From contig USGV01000004.1 in the NCBI GenBank assembly GCA_900554305.1, positions 4,324 to 68,323 of the forward strand: 64,000 bases of DNA, written 5' to 3'. Below the pieces are notes generated by a model. It saw nothing but the letters and a program-made list of their open reading frames with translations. It was not told the origin of the DNA and searched no databases. Shown here piece after piece: positions 43,499 through 52,090 of the stretch. Both the position numbers and the translations under genes were made by a program. Position 1 is the stretch's first letter, and each line of letters opens with the position of its first letter. This DNA comes from an uncultured Mycoplasmatota bacterium (lineage in GTDB: Bacteria; Bacillota_I; Bacilli_A; RF39; UBA660).

Positions 43499-44288
43499 TT
43501 TCTCCACCTTTCATGATTTCTTCTATCTCATGATAATTCTTACTTTTCTGAACATCATAGCTCGATTTCAACTCACCATTTCGAACTAATCTTGCATCTA
43601 CCCTAAACTCAATATCATTGTAATGACCAAACATCCTTGTACAGGTAACCAAAGAAAGAATTTTATCACCCTCATTAACATCTATATCAAAATCAAAAAT
43701 ACTTTCATCTATAGACTTATCTAAATACTCTCTCATTTCTTTTTTACTAAGATTTTCCCTTGTAAACTTTTCTATATCAGAACGTTCAGGAAAAGAAACG
43801 GAAAATATTTTATACAAATAATCTTTACCATTAACGGTATACTGAACATATTTATTATCTTTTACAAAATCCAAATAAACAAAACTCATTAATTGTTCGA
43901 ACCTTTTATGATTCTTATTAGTAATCAAAGGATTCGTAGATAAATTCAAAATATTATGGCCACTAACAGTTACCTGATTTAAAAGTTCATCACTTTTAAC
44001 TTCATTCCAAAGAAAGTCATGTGTCATTCCACTAAAATCATAGGAAGGAGCATAAATTACAGGATAATCTATATTTGTTCCCTGAACTCTAAGCCATCCT
44101 ATCGTAGTATAATCATCACTATCTTTTTTTGCATACTCTTCAACTTTATCTATCCGAGATTCTATTGGATAATAATCATAAAATAATAAGAAAATAATTG
44201 CTGCCAGTAAACACAAAAAAGATAGAATTCCAATGATTAGAAATACTTTCTTTTTTTTCGAAATCAGCAGTTTAGTTTTTTTCCTCAT
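43482..44288 (-). CDS. Class B-like sortase
   Basis: The 268-residue protein has a basic lead, one membrane helix (about 14-36) and a sortase domain: IGWLRVQGTNIDYPVIY, the catalytic His in VSGHN, the Cys in LVTCTR and the Arg in FRVDARLV. The IGW-DYPV start and helix before the catalytic Cys suggest class B. It would join sorting-signal proteins to the wall or to each other outside the membrane. No LPXTG- or NPQTN-type signal was found in this window. Its 3' end overlaps the large Cys-rich gene. Confidence 0.88.
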   Translation of the reverse strand: MRKKTKLLISKKKKVFLIIGILSFLCLLAAIIFLLFYDYYPIESRIDKVEEYAKKDSDDYTTIGWLRVQGTNIDYPVIYAPSYDFSGMTHDFLWNEVKSDELLNQVTVSGHNILNLSTNPLITNKNHKRFEQLMSFVYLDFVKDNKYVQYTVNGKDYLYKIFSVSFPERSDIEKFTRENLSKKEMREYLDKSIDESIFDFDIDVNEGDKILSLVTCTRMFGHYNDIEFRVDARLVRNGELKSSYDVQKSKNYHEIEEIMKGGENDEKV

Positions 44289-44303
44289 ACTACCATCTCC
44301 TAC

Positions 44304-46121
44304 CTACTCTGTAATGATATAAGGATCTTCATAAGTACCAGTACCACTTACAATAGAACAATCTTTATTTAAATAACCTACCGGTCTAACACCATATTCT
44401 ACATTATCATATAAAGCACCATACATAGCAACACCAATATCAGAAATCAATGCTTTTGTATATTGAGCTTTAGAAGAATTGATTAACCAATAAGATTTCA
44501 TTGTAACAGAATTATAATCAAAAGCACTAAACATCTCATACATATTAGGAGCAGAAATTTTTACTTTATATTTTTTAGTAGTACTCTCTTTACCATATCG
44601 AATCATATTCTTATAAATAGGTACTTCAATCTCTTTGCTTACAAAATAATCAGTATCAAAATATTGTACAGCTTCATTACTAATAAAGTAACCTACATTA
44701 CCACGTTCTTTCGGATTATAAATTTTTGCTTTAGAATCTGTATCATAAGAAGTAAGAACACGTTCACCACCGTTATAAACAGTCGTATTAGCAATTACTT
44801 TTGTAGTATTATCAGAATCTATATCTATAATTCTCCACAACATTCCAGAATAAGAAACAAACTCACCAGAATGTCTTGTATTTAATTTATCTCCGGCTTT
44901 AGCGCTTTCCATATCTCCGATAGAATAAGGATTCTCTTTCGTTCCATCACCATCTTCTATTAATGTAGAACCTTTAATAGTTAAAACTGGACGAACACCA
45001 AAGTTATAGTTTTGATCAAATGACATATAACGTGCATCAGTATTATAAAATCTATTTCTAACTGTATAAGCATTCTTATTATCCTTTTCATTACGAACCC
45101 ATGAAATACTGTCTGGTCGTAACCAATTTCCTTCTTCCGTTGTTGCTTGATTAATATCAGCAGCAGATAGAATAGATACTTCTTTCTCTTTCGTATAAGA
45201 ATCACATTTATCTATACTAGAAATATTATTATCATTAGTCTTCATATCACAATATTTATTTTTTACAACAAATTTTTTAGACTCATCAGCAATATGATCA
45301 TAATAATACTCTAACCATTCATCAATAGCAGTATAGTTAACATTACTAACATCTTGTTCTGCAACAATTCTTACATTATCGCCGTCTACATCCACAATTC
45401 TAAATAACATTCCTGAAAAATAAATATAGTTATTTGGATTAGAACCAGTATACACTCCAGTTTTATTGGTAGCTTTATTTACAGTGTTTTTTAATCTTTC
45501 TACCACTTTAACAGTTCTAACAACTTCATTCGTATTATTCAAACTATCAGTAGCACTGTATGTTACTTTATAAGTGCCAGCTCTATTTGTATTAACATCA
45601 CTAGAATCAATTTCTACATCTTCAACATCCATCTTACCATCGGTATTATCAACAACACTTTTAACGCCTTCTTCATCATATTTAGAACCTAAATTAATAG
45701 TAACTTCATCGTCACCATTTAAAGTAATCTCAGGACCTTTATGATCAACATTCGAAGAAATAATACCACATTTTAAATAAGTATAATATCTATACTCACC
45801 ATCCTCTTGTCTAACTTTAACCCAGCTATCTGTAATAGAACATGGTTTTTTAGAGAAAGGAACATAAAAGTCTTCTTTTAAATAAGATTGATCAAATAAT
45901 TTTTGAATACTTAATGTCTTTACACGTGTTCCAGTAGGTAATTCCCCTGCATTAATTTCATAATATCTTTTAGCAGCTGCCTCTATATCCTTTTCGTATC
46001 CACGAAATGTAATCAAAGGATGAATAACTAAGAACCATAAAAATAATGCAATAACGATTACTACAACAGCAATTTTAAGATATTTAATAAAATTCTTATC
46101 AATAATTTTTTGATTATCCAT
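44304..46121 (-). CDS. Surface protein: pilin-like domain, Ig-like domain and two DUF6273-like repeats
   Basis: The 605-residue protein has an N-terminal helix (about 15-38). Next comes a domain (about 40-120) with AAKRYYEINAGELPTG, YLKEDFYV and YYTYLKCG, matching proteins at 21270 and 53704. An Ig-like DUF5011-type domain follows (EITLNGDDEVTINLGSKYDE ... NRAGTYKVTYSATDSLNNTN). Two related repeats end the protein: SGMLFRIVDVDGDNVRIVAE ... FGVRPVLTIKGS ending GTKENPYSI, and SGMLWRIIDIDSDN ... YGVRPVGYLNKD ending GTYEDPYIITE. It lies between the sortase and the membrane protein that opens the operon. A pilus-associated or adhesive role is inferred. Confidence 0.75.
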   Translation of the reverse strand: MDNQKIIDKNFIKYLKIAVVVIVIALFLWFLVIHPLITFRGYEKDIEAAAKRYYEINAGELPTGTRVKTLSIQKLFDQSYLKEDFYVPFSKKPCSITDSWVKVRQEDGEYRYYTYLKCGIISSNVDHKGPEITLNGDDEVTINLGSKYDEEGVKSVVDNTDGKMDVEDVEIDSSDVNTNRAGTYKVTYSATDSLNNTNEVVRTVKVVERLKNTVNKATNKTGVYTGSNPNNYIYFSGMLFRIVDVDGDNVRIVAEQDVSNVNYTAIDEWLEYYYDHIADESKKFVVKNKYCDMKTNDNNISSIDKCDSYTKEKEVSILSAADINQATTEEGNWLRPDSISWVRNEKDNKNAYTVRNRFYNTDARYMSFDQNYNFGVRPVLTIKGSTLIEDGDGTKENPYSIGDMESAKAGDKLNTRHSGEFVSYSGMLWRIIDIDSDNTTKVIANTTVYNGGERVLTSYDTDSKAKIYNPKERGNVGYFISNEAVQYFDTDYFVSKEIEVPIYKNMIRYGKESTTKKYKVKISAPNMYEMFSAFDYNSVTMKSYWLINSSKAQYTKALISDIGVAMYGALYDNVEYGVRPVGYLNKDCSIVSGTGTYEDPYIITE

Positions 46122-46131
46122 ATCTATTCTC

Positions 46132-47688
46132 CTATTTCAACCTATACACATATTTTTTATTTCTCACCGTATATACCAACCGAATCTCACTGGCTTCTTG
46201 TAAACTCTGTGGCACTTCCAAATACATATAATTACCATTATAGTCTTTATCAAGAGCATCAACTACTGAAGCTTCCCGTCGTTTACCTTTATTATCTATA
46301 TAAACAATTTTACCATATTCCATAGAAAAGTCAACGAAATCTTTCCCTGTAAAAGATGGCGAAGCAAAGAAAATTTGCAATATTAATTTTCCCTGTCTCG
46401 CAACTAAATCTGTAGAAGCAGAATGACAACTATTACGGCTAGAACATACCCAAGTATTATAAATTGTTTGACTAACTAAACTAACATCTTCAATCGAAAA
46501 AGATAGTTCTTCTTCTCCAAATTGTATGGTTTCTTCTTCTCGCAAAACTTTAGTTTTTTGTTTTTCTATTTTACTATAATCTTCCATATCTAGTTTTATT
46601 TTTCTTAAATATGGTTTATTATTATCCAACTCCTGATAATAAAGAACAAATTTATCAGGATTTAAATCTTTATCCACTTTAAAAACTAAAAGAAGTCTTT
46701 TAGAATCCTGATTTCCAAGTGTAAGTTTATCAACTGTATCTCCCAAATCCCTAAAATCATTAGCATAAGTTTCATAAGTTTGTGTATAATTACCAGTACC
46801 ATTCATAACATGAAAACGATTAAAATTAACCTCACGTTCGTTAGCATTATTTTTAATAGTAATATCCAAAACAACAAAATCACTGGCTTTAGAAATCACT
46901 TCTCCTCGATAATCCTTATTCGTAAAATAACTATGATTAATACTTATTATATAACCATTTGTCTCAATCGCATCACCTTGTTTGTAAGACTTATGCACAA
47001 TAAAGACAAATCTATAAATACCTACAACACAAACAACAACTAAAATAGAAGCGAGAATATTCATAAGAAAACGATGTTCCTGATAAAAGTAACCAATATT
47101 TCTCTTTAAGCGTTTAAACACTCTCTTAAAACTATCTTTATCAATATTTACACTAATTTCAATTTCTTCTCTATCATCATTACTTAATTCTAAATATTCT
47201 TGATCAGATTTAAAATCAAATTTGTTTAAATCAACCCCGAAAATACGCATCAACAAAATAATGATAACTGCATACTGAGGCAATGTTCCAATAAACAGTA
47301 AATCACCAATAGCGCGAATACCGGTTGTTCCAGAAGAGGAATCATAACCAGAAAAAAGTGAAATAGTCAAAACAAAAGTCAAAAACAAAAAAGCATACGT
47401 AACTAAAGGGATGATGTATAATTTCCAAGGTTTCTTCTTATGACGTAACAAAACAACCAAAACAGCAGATAATCCGATAATAATAAGCAATACTAGCAAA
47501 GCTATAACACTGGCATATTTAGTAATAGGTTCATAATAAGCATCATAGGTTTCAAGTTGCAAAAACTCAGTAACAAAAGAACGTGTTTGCATGCACTTAT
47601 AATAGATAAAACCACATAAAATTAACAAAAAGATATGAATTTTTCTAAAGTTCTTAATCAAAAAGGCATACGGTTTTCTAATAATCAT
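46132..47688 (-). CDS. Polytopic membrane protein with external domain, first gene of the secretion operon
   Basis: The 518-residue protein has an N-terminal helix, four further helices (about 55-160), a charged cytoplasmic loop (KSDQEYLELSNDDREEIEISV) and another helix near 210-230. The external C-terminal 280 residues have a DUF4352-like beta-sandwich outline (ASDFVVLDITIKNNANEREVNFNRFHV) and one Cys pair (WVCSSRNSCHS). I do not recognise the full architecture. A promoter lies upstream (47719-47747) and greA's terminator precedes that. It could be an assembly or signalling component. Confidence 0.7.
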   Translation of the reverse strand: MIIRKPYAFLIKNFRKIHIFLLILCGFIYYKCMQTRSFVTEFLQLETYDAYYEPITKYASVIALLVLLIIIGLSAVLVVLLRHKKKPWKLYIIPLVTYAFLFLTFVLTISLFSGYDSSSGTTGIRAIGDLLFIGTLPQYAVIIILLMRIFGVDLNKFDFKSDQEYLELSNDDREEIEISVNIDKDSFKRVFKRLKRNIGYFYQEHRFLMNILASILVVVCVVGIYRFVFIVHKSYKQGDAIETNGYIISINHSYFTNKDYRGEVISKASDFVVLDITIKNNANEREVNFNRFHVMNGTGNYTQTYETYANDFRDLGDTVDKLTLGNQDSKRLLLVFKVDKDLNPDKFVLYYQELDNNKPYLRKIKLDMEDYSKIEKQKTKVLREEETIQFGEEELSFSIEDVSLVSQTIYNTWVCSSRNSCHSASTDLVARQGKLILQIFFASPSFTGKDFVDFSMEYGKIVYIDNKGKRREASVVDALDKDYNGNYMYLEVPQSLQEASEIRLVYTVRNKKYVYRLK

Positions 47689-47718
47689 ATGAGCACCCCT
47701 ATTCTTCTACTCTATACA

Positions 47719-47747
47719 AGTATAACTTATTTTATAAGTTTTTTAAA
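47719..47747 (-). promoter_or_regulatory. Candidate promoter of the 26-kb secretion operon
   Basis: TTTAAA, 17 bases, TATACT on the minus strand, 30 bases before the first gene start and after the greA terminator. The -35 is a moderate match. Confidence 0.5.
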
Positions 47748-47760
47748 TAGTTTTTTAAAC

Positions 47761-47788
47761 AAAAAAAAGCGAAGATATTTCTTCGCTT
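47761..47788 (-). terminator. Intrinsic terminator of greA
   Basis: AAGCGAAGA / TCTTCGCTT nine-pair stem, four-base loop, then eight T on the minus strand, overlapping the greA stop. Confidence 0.9.
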
Positions 47789-48257
47789 ATTGTATTGCTG
47801 TAATTTCTACTTGATAAGATCCATTTGGACTTTCTACAGTTACAATATCGCCTACTTTATGATCAAATAAAGCTTGAGCAATAGGGCTTTCATTAGAAAT
47901 TCTACTTTCAAAAGGATCTGCTTCTTGACTACCAACAATTTTATATTCGTCCTCTTCGTCATCATCGACATATTTGATAGTTACAGTATTTCCAATACTA
48001 ACAGAATCAGTAGAAACATCAGAAATAATAGAAACATTTTCAAGCATCTTTTCTAATTGTTTAATTCTAGCCTCGATAACCGCTTGCTCATTACGAGCTG
48101 CATCATATTCTGCATTTTCTGATAAATCACCTAACGCACGAGCTTCCTTAATAGCTTGAACATTTTCAGGACGTCTAACATTAATTAAATCATCCAACTC
48201 TTTCTTTAAATTATCCAAACCCTCTTGTGTTAAATAAACTGTATTTTTATTCTTCAT
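47787..48257 (-). CDS. greA: Transcription elongation factor GreA
   Basis: The 156-residue protein has the full GreA plan: N-terminal coiled coil (YLTQEGLDNLKKELDDLINVRRPENVQAI) with the acidic tip DLSENAEYDAARNEQ, and the C-terminal FKBP-like domain (NESPIAQALFDHKVGDIVTVESPNGSYQVEI). It rescues backtracked RNA polymerase by stimulating transcript cleavage. In Bacillus subtilis greA follows the yrr operon; here two genes lie between. Promoter at 48303-48331 and its own terminator indicate a monocistronic unit. Confidence 0.97.
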   Translation of the reverse strand: MKNKNTVYLTQEGLDNLKKELDDLINVRRPENVQAIKEARALGDLSENAEYDAARNEQAVIEARIKQLEKMLENVSIISDVSTDSVSIGNTVTIKYVDDDEEDEYKIVGSQEADPFESRISNESPIAQALFDHKVGDIVTVESPNGSYQVEITAIQ

Positions 48258-48302
48258 AATAATTTCACCTCATTATGTTTATTTTTAAACTCAACTTGCG
48301 AT

Positions 48303-48331
48303 AGTATATCACATTAAAAAAATATATGCAA
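48303..48331 (-). promoter_or_regulatory. Promoter of greA
   Basis: TTGCAT, 17 bases, TATACT on the minus strand, 46 bases upstream of the greA start. Confidence 0.65.
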
Positions 48332-48349
48332 GTGCAAACAATAAAATTA

Positions 48350-49060
48350 TTATTTATGAGAAGCAGCTTGCCCAATACTATAACCATCAGTATAAGTTAA
48401 GCCTAATTGTTGTTCTCTTACATCACGTTTAATCAATTGTTTTACTTCTGTATCAGACAAACCCTCACCTGTTTCTAAAGAAATAAGACTCAAAGGATCT
48501 TTACCAGCGGCTATCATATCAGCAATCTGTCCAGCACGAGCTATTTTCTCATCATCGCTTTGTCCATCAAGTGCTAAATAAGCATTAGGAGAAGAAATTA
48601 AATATTTCTTAACATCATCCTGTTTATCAGCACGTAATTCTAAATCAGAAACCTCATCAATATAAGGCTGCATATGTCTTTTATAGGCATAGCCAAGTAT
48701 TCCACCTACACATAATAGACCTGCTCCAATAGCCAATACAACAGGTTGAACCTCTTCTGGAACATAAAACGAACTAGCTAAAGAAGCAACCCCACCAAGA
48801 GTCCCTGCTACGATAGAACCAATAAAGCCTTGCTTTTGTCTTCTTACAAGCACTTCTTTAGATGAAATAGTGGCATCTGCTTGTTCTTCTAGTCTCTTAT
48901 TAATAGCAGTCTCATTCCCTATAGAATATTCAACATTAGATTCAACATCGCCATTTGCATAAGAAACTTGATATCTTTTTCCATCATCAGTATTTAAAAC
49001 AGAAACACCAGTCATAAATGTTTCCTTATCTAAACCTGTAATATTCGTATAATCCTTCAT
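48350..49060 (-). CDS. Unknown protein with two central membrane helices
   Basis: The 236-residue protein has a soluble N-terminal part, a helix with basic residues, two adjacent membrane helices (about 80-102 and 105-127; GSIVAGTLGGVASLASSFYV and LAIGAGLLCVGGILGYAYK) and a soluble C-terminus rich in Asp. I recognise no family. Start at 49060 follows GAGGGGG. A promoter overlapping the upstream terminator (49091-49119) indicates independent expression. It occupies a place between the dGTPase-like gene and greA that is empty in the Bacillus order. Confidence 0.7.
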   Translation of the reverse strand: MKDYTNITGLDKETFMTGVSVLNTDDGKRYQVSYANGDVESNVEYSIGNETAINKRLEEQADATISSKEVLVRRQKQGFIGSIVAGTLGGVASLASSFYVPEEVQPVVLAIGAGLLCVGGILGYAYKRHMQPYIDEVSDLELRADKQDDVKKYLISSPNAYLALDGQSDDEKIARAGQIADMIAAGKDPLSLISLETGEGLSDTEVKQLIKRDVREQQLGLTYTDGYSIGQAASHK

Positions 49061-49090
49061 AATAATCCCCCTCATTTATAAAGTAGGAAA

Positions 49091-49119
49091 AGTATACCAC
49101 AAAATACAAAAAAAAGCAA
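49091..49119 (-). promoter_or_regulatory. Promoter overlapping the dGTPase terminator
   Basis: TTGCTT, 17 bases including the terminator T tract, TATACT preceded by TGG. The -35 lies in the terminator arm, the same design as at 33997-34025. Confidence 0.6.
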
Positions 49120-49140
49120 GTACTATCGCAATACCCGCTT
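49110..49140 (-). terminator. Intrinsic terminator of the dGTPase-like gene
   Basis: About ten pairs (AAGCGGGTAT with GTACTTGCTT, including G-U pairs), then eight T on the minus strand, overlapping the gene's stop. Confidence 0.6.
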
Positions 49141-50250
49141 AACTTCTCTAATAAACATATCATCAGTCATTCCGGCAATAAAATCAATTACTTTTCGCCT
49201 TGCATCAGTAACCTTTAAATAACGAGGACTCTGAGAATTCAAAAAGACAGTATAAATAACACTCTCAATACGATTAGCTTTAATATCATCTAAATAAATA
49301 TGATACAACTGATTCATTCCGCTACGATAATATTCGATATCCTCTTTAGTCATACTTTTACTATAAATATTTTCACCATTAAATTTTTTAAGAGCAAATA
49401 ACGCACGATAAACTCTCTCACTTAAAGCGATATAAGGTTTATCCAAACTGTTTTCTATAATATCCAAAATTATTGTATTCATAATGTCACTATTCGTATT
49501 ACCCAAAACTTCCGTAATTTCCTTAGGTAATTCACTTCTTTCAAACAGACCAAGCTCTATCGCATCTTCAATATCACGTCCAATATAACCAATAATATCA
49601 CTAATACGAACCACACACCCCTCTAAAGTCATAGGATGATTATGACTAGAAGCCTTTAAATCATGATAAGCTTCCTGATATTCTCTTAAAAACTCTTCTT
49701 TAGTCTTAGCAACAGGCGTATAAACATTAGATAGCATTTCTCCATTATGACACATAATCCCATCCAACACCTGAACAGAAAGATTAAGACCTTCACCATG
49801 ATTTTCTACTTCCATATAATGACGAACACCTTGAATATTATGAGCAAAATATTCTCCTAACTCTCGTAAAGAAATTTCATTAAGTAATGCTTCTCCAGTA
49901 TGTCCCAAAGGGGTATGCCCAACATCATGGCCTAAAGCAATCGCTTCAATCAAATCACAATTTAAATTAAGTGCCCTACCAATAGTTCTAGCTACTTTAC
50001 TAACAAGTTGAACATGCAACATTCTCTCACTAATATGATCATTTTGTTTAAATGAATATACCTGCGTTTTATCTGCATATCTTGTATAACTAAGTGCATG
50101 AATAATACGATCCACATCTCTAAAAAAAGGAGCTCGTATATCATCGTCTATAGGATGAAAACGAACTGCCTCACTACTTTTAGTAGCATTAGGAGAATAA
50201 GTATCTTCTATTTTTAAAAAATTATTTTTTATTATTGCCAACTGTTTCAT
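49123..50250 (-). CDS. dGTP triphosphohydrolase-like HD-domain protein
   Basis: The 375-residue protein has the HD-domain layout of deoxyguanosinetriphosphate triphosphohydrolase-like enzymes: RFHPIDDDIRAPFFRDVDRI with HSLSYTRYADKTQVY-like start (HALSYTRYADKTQV), SERMLHVQLVSKVARTI, the metal pair in IALGHDVGHTPLGHTGE and the later VVRISDIIGYIGRDIEDAI Asp. It hydrolyses dNTPs or other nucleotides in the cytoplasm; substrate is not certain. It follows the P-loop gene by one base and ends the yrrN-yrrO unit. Start follows GGAGAG. Confidence 0.88.
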   Translation of the reverse strand: MKQLAIIKNNFLKIEDTYSPNATKSSEAVRFHPIDDDIRAPFFRDVDRIIHALSYTRYADKTQVYSFKQNDHISERMLHVQLVSKVARTIGRALNLNCDLIEAIALGHDVGHTPLGHTGEALLNEISLRELGEYFAHNIQGVRHYMEVENHGEGLNLSVQVLDGIMCHNGEMLSNVYTPVAKTKEEFLREYQEAYHDLKASSHNHPMTLEGCVVRISDIIGYIGRDIEDAIELGLFERSELPKEITEVLGNTNSDIMNTIILDIIENSLDKPYIALSERVYRALFALKKFNGENIYSKSMTKEDIEYYRSGMNQLYHIYLDDIKANRIESVIYTVFLNSQSPRYLKVTDARRKVIDFIAGMTDDMFIREVKRVLR

Positions 50251-50251
50251 A

Positions 50252-50890
50252 TTAACTCTCCATTAAATGTTTAATTTTAATAGCAACCTCTTCTATATCC
50301 TTATTAAACTGTTCTTCATCATCGGTTCTATGAATAACATAATCAAACCAATCATCTTCAATAGTAATTTTTTTATCTTGTTTAATTTTCCAATATAAGT
50401 CTTCACTATATCCTCTAGAATAATAAACATAATCTCCTATAACAGACAAATCCTTTTTATCATAATCCATTTTTCTATCTCTAATTGCTTTAATATTGTA
50501 ATTATCATTAGAATGAATACGAATTTTAAATACTTTAAAAGAATTATTATGGAGTTTTTTATGAACTTCTTCATAACAATCCATATTATGAATATTATGA
50601 TCATAAACAAATGAAATCCTGTGAGAAATTAAAAATGAGAGACGTTCATCATTAATTTCAGCTACCTTCTTTTGTAACGTAGAATCATCAGCATCTGCCA
50701 CTTCTCGATAATAATAATTACGAACATAATCATTACTAAGTAGATAAATAGATAATTCTCTTGAAAGTTTTCTAGCCAGTTCAAATTTACCAGCACCACG
50801 ATTAGCAGTAATTAAAATTGCGATAGGTGGTATATATTCCTTAACTCTAACTGCTTCCCTTTCCATTTCTTCTACAAAATTTTTCTCCAT
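50252..50890 (-). CDS. P-loop protein in the udk position
   Basis: The 212-residue protein begins with a P-loop variant, ILITANRGAGKFELARKLS: the Lys is present but the following Ser/Thr is Phe. It continues with SNDYVRNYYYREVADADDS, a Walker B-like SFVYDHNIHNMD and an R-x-x-x-x-D segment (IRDRKMDYDKKDLS), like an AAA_33/kinase-type protein. It lies between yrrO and the dGTPase-like gene. In Bacillus subtilis the gene after yrrO is udk (uridine kinase), but I do not see uridine-kinase motifs here. It may be a divergent nucleotide kinase or have lost catalysis. Start follows AGGAGGG. Confidence 0.7.
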   Translation of the reverse strand: MEKNFVEEMEREAVRVKEYIPPIAILITANRGAGKFELARKLSRELSIYLLSNDYVRNYYYREVADADDSTLQKKVAEINDERLSFLISHRISFVYDHNIHNMDCYEEVHKKLHNNSFKVFKIRIHSNDNYNIKAIRDRKMDYDKKDLSVIGDYVYYSRGYSEDLYWKIKQDKKITIEDDWFDYVIHRTDDEEQFNKDIEEVAIKIKHLMES

Positions 50891-50905
50891 AGTATCTCCC
50901 TCCTA

Positions 50906-52090
50906 CTAATGATGAAGTAATCGTATCATAGAATATGCAACTATCTCGATGTCAGTATCTAAATATATATAATAGATATTATCAGGGTGTCTTGCTACAT
51001 CCAACTGATTCATATCTTCATCATACAATTTTTCTATTACAAAAGAAATTCTTTCTCCTTGAGGAGTAAATAACTCTACTGTATCCCCAACTTCAAAATA
51101 ATTTCTTTCATAGATTTTAATCAACTTTTGCTTTCTATCATAAGAGATAACTTGACCTAAATAATCTTGATTACTAGCTTCATTTCTGCCAGTATAGTAT
51201 TGATCAGTAGCATCAGCTTCACGAAGTAAATAATGAGTAGAGACAGCTCTATTAGCCACTCTAGAAAGTCTCTCTTCTAAAACTTCTAATACATCTCTAG
51301 TCAAAGTATTATCGTAATATCTATCAATAATTTCACGATAAGTACCAATGACAGTTGCTAGATAATACAACGAACGCATTCTGCCTTCTACTTTTAAACT
51401 AGTAACACCAATATCTATAAGATTACCAATATATTTAGCCAAATTATTATCTTTCGTCGCAAAAGTAAAATCCTTTTTACCATCTACTGCGAAAGCAAAT
51501 CTACATACCTGTGCACAACCACCACGATTAGCATCACGATTAGTAACATAATTAGACAAAGCACATCTACCACTATAACAAGTACACATAGCGCCATGAA
51601 TAAATACTTCAATATCAATTCCAGTCTTATCTATAATCTCTTTTATCTCATCAAGAGAAACCTCACGAGCAAGTACTACTCTATCGACACCTTGTTTTTG
51701 AAAATATTTAACACTTTTATAATTCGTTGTAGAATCCTGTGTTGATAAATGTACTTCCACTTGTGGAAAATTCTTTTTAATATAAGAAATAATAAATGGA
51801 TCACTCACAATAAAAGCATCAATTCCAGCATCAACAACAGATTTAATATAGTCTTCCACACCATCCATATCTTCGTTATGAAAAACAATATTTAAAGTTA
51901 AATATACTTTTTTTCCAAGATTGTGAGCAAAACGACAGCCTTCTTGAATCTGATCAATTGTAAAATTAGTTGCATTAGCACGTAATCCATATTTTTCTCC
52001 ACCAATATAGACAGCATCAGCACCATATAACAAAGTAACTTTTAATCGTTCAATATCTCCCGCCGGAGAAAGTAATTCTATTCTTTTCAT
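50906..52090 (-). CDS. yrrO: U32-family tRNA hydroxylation protein, YrrO/TrhP-like
   Basis: The 394-residue protein has the U32 core: IELLSPAGDIERLKVTLLYGADAVYIGG, VEVHLSTQDSTTNYKSVKYF, and the Cys group EVFIHGAMCTCYSGRCALSN ... GGCAQVCRF (about residues 165-195), likely iron-sulfur ligands. It ends with a C-terminal beta-barrel (EVGDTVELFTPQGERI). TrhP-type proteins help form 5-hydroxyuridine at tRNA position 34. It overlaps its partner yrrN by four bases, and the operon contains trmR, which methylates the same base. Confidence 0.92.
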   Translation of the reverse strand: MKRIELLSPAGDIERLKVTLLYGADAVYIGGEKYGLRANATNFTIDQIQEGCRFAHNLGKKVYLTLNIVFHNEDMDGVEDYIKSVVDAGIDAFIVSDPFIISYIKKNFPQVEVHLSTQDSTTNYKSVKYFQKQGVDRVVLAREVSLDEIKEIIDKTGIDIEVFIHGAMCTCYSGRCALSNYVTNRDANRGGCAQVCRFAFAVDGKKDFTFATKDNNLAKYIGNLIDIGVTSLKVEGRMRSLYYLATVIGTYREIIDRYYDNTLTRDVLEVLEERLSRVANRAVSTHYLLREADATDQYYTGRNEASNQDYLGQVISYDRKQKLIKIYERNYFEVGDTVELFTPQGERISFVIEKLYDEDMNQLDVARHPDNIYYIYLDTDIEIVAYSMIRLLHH

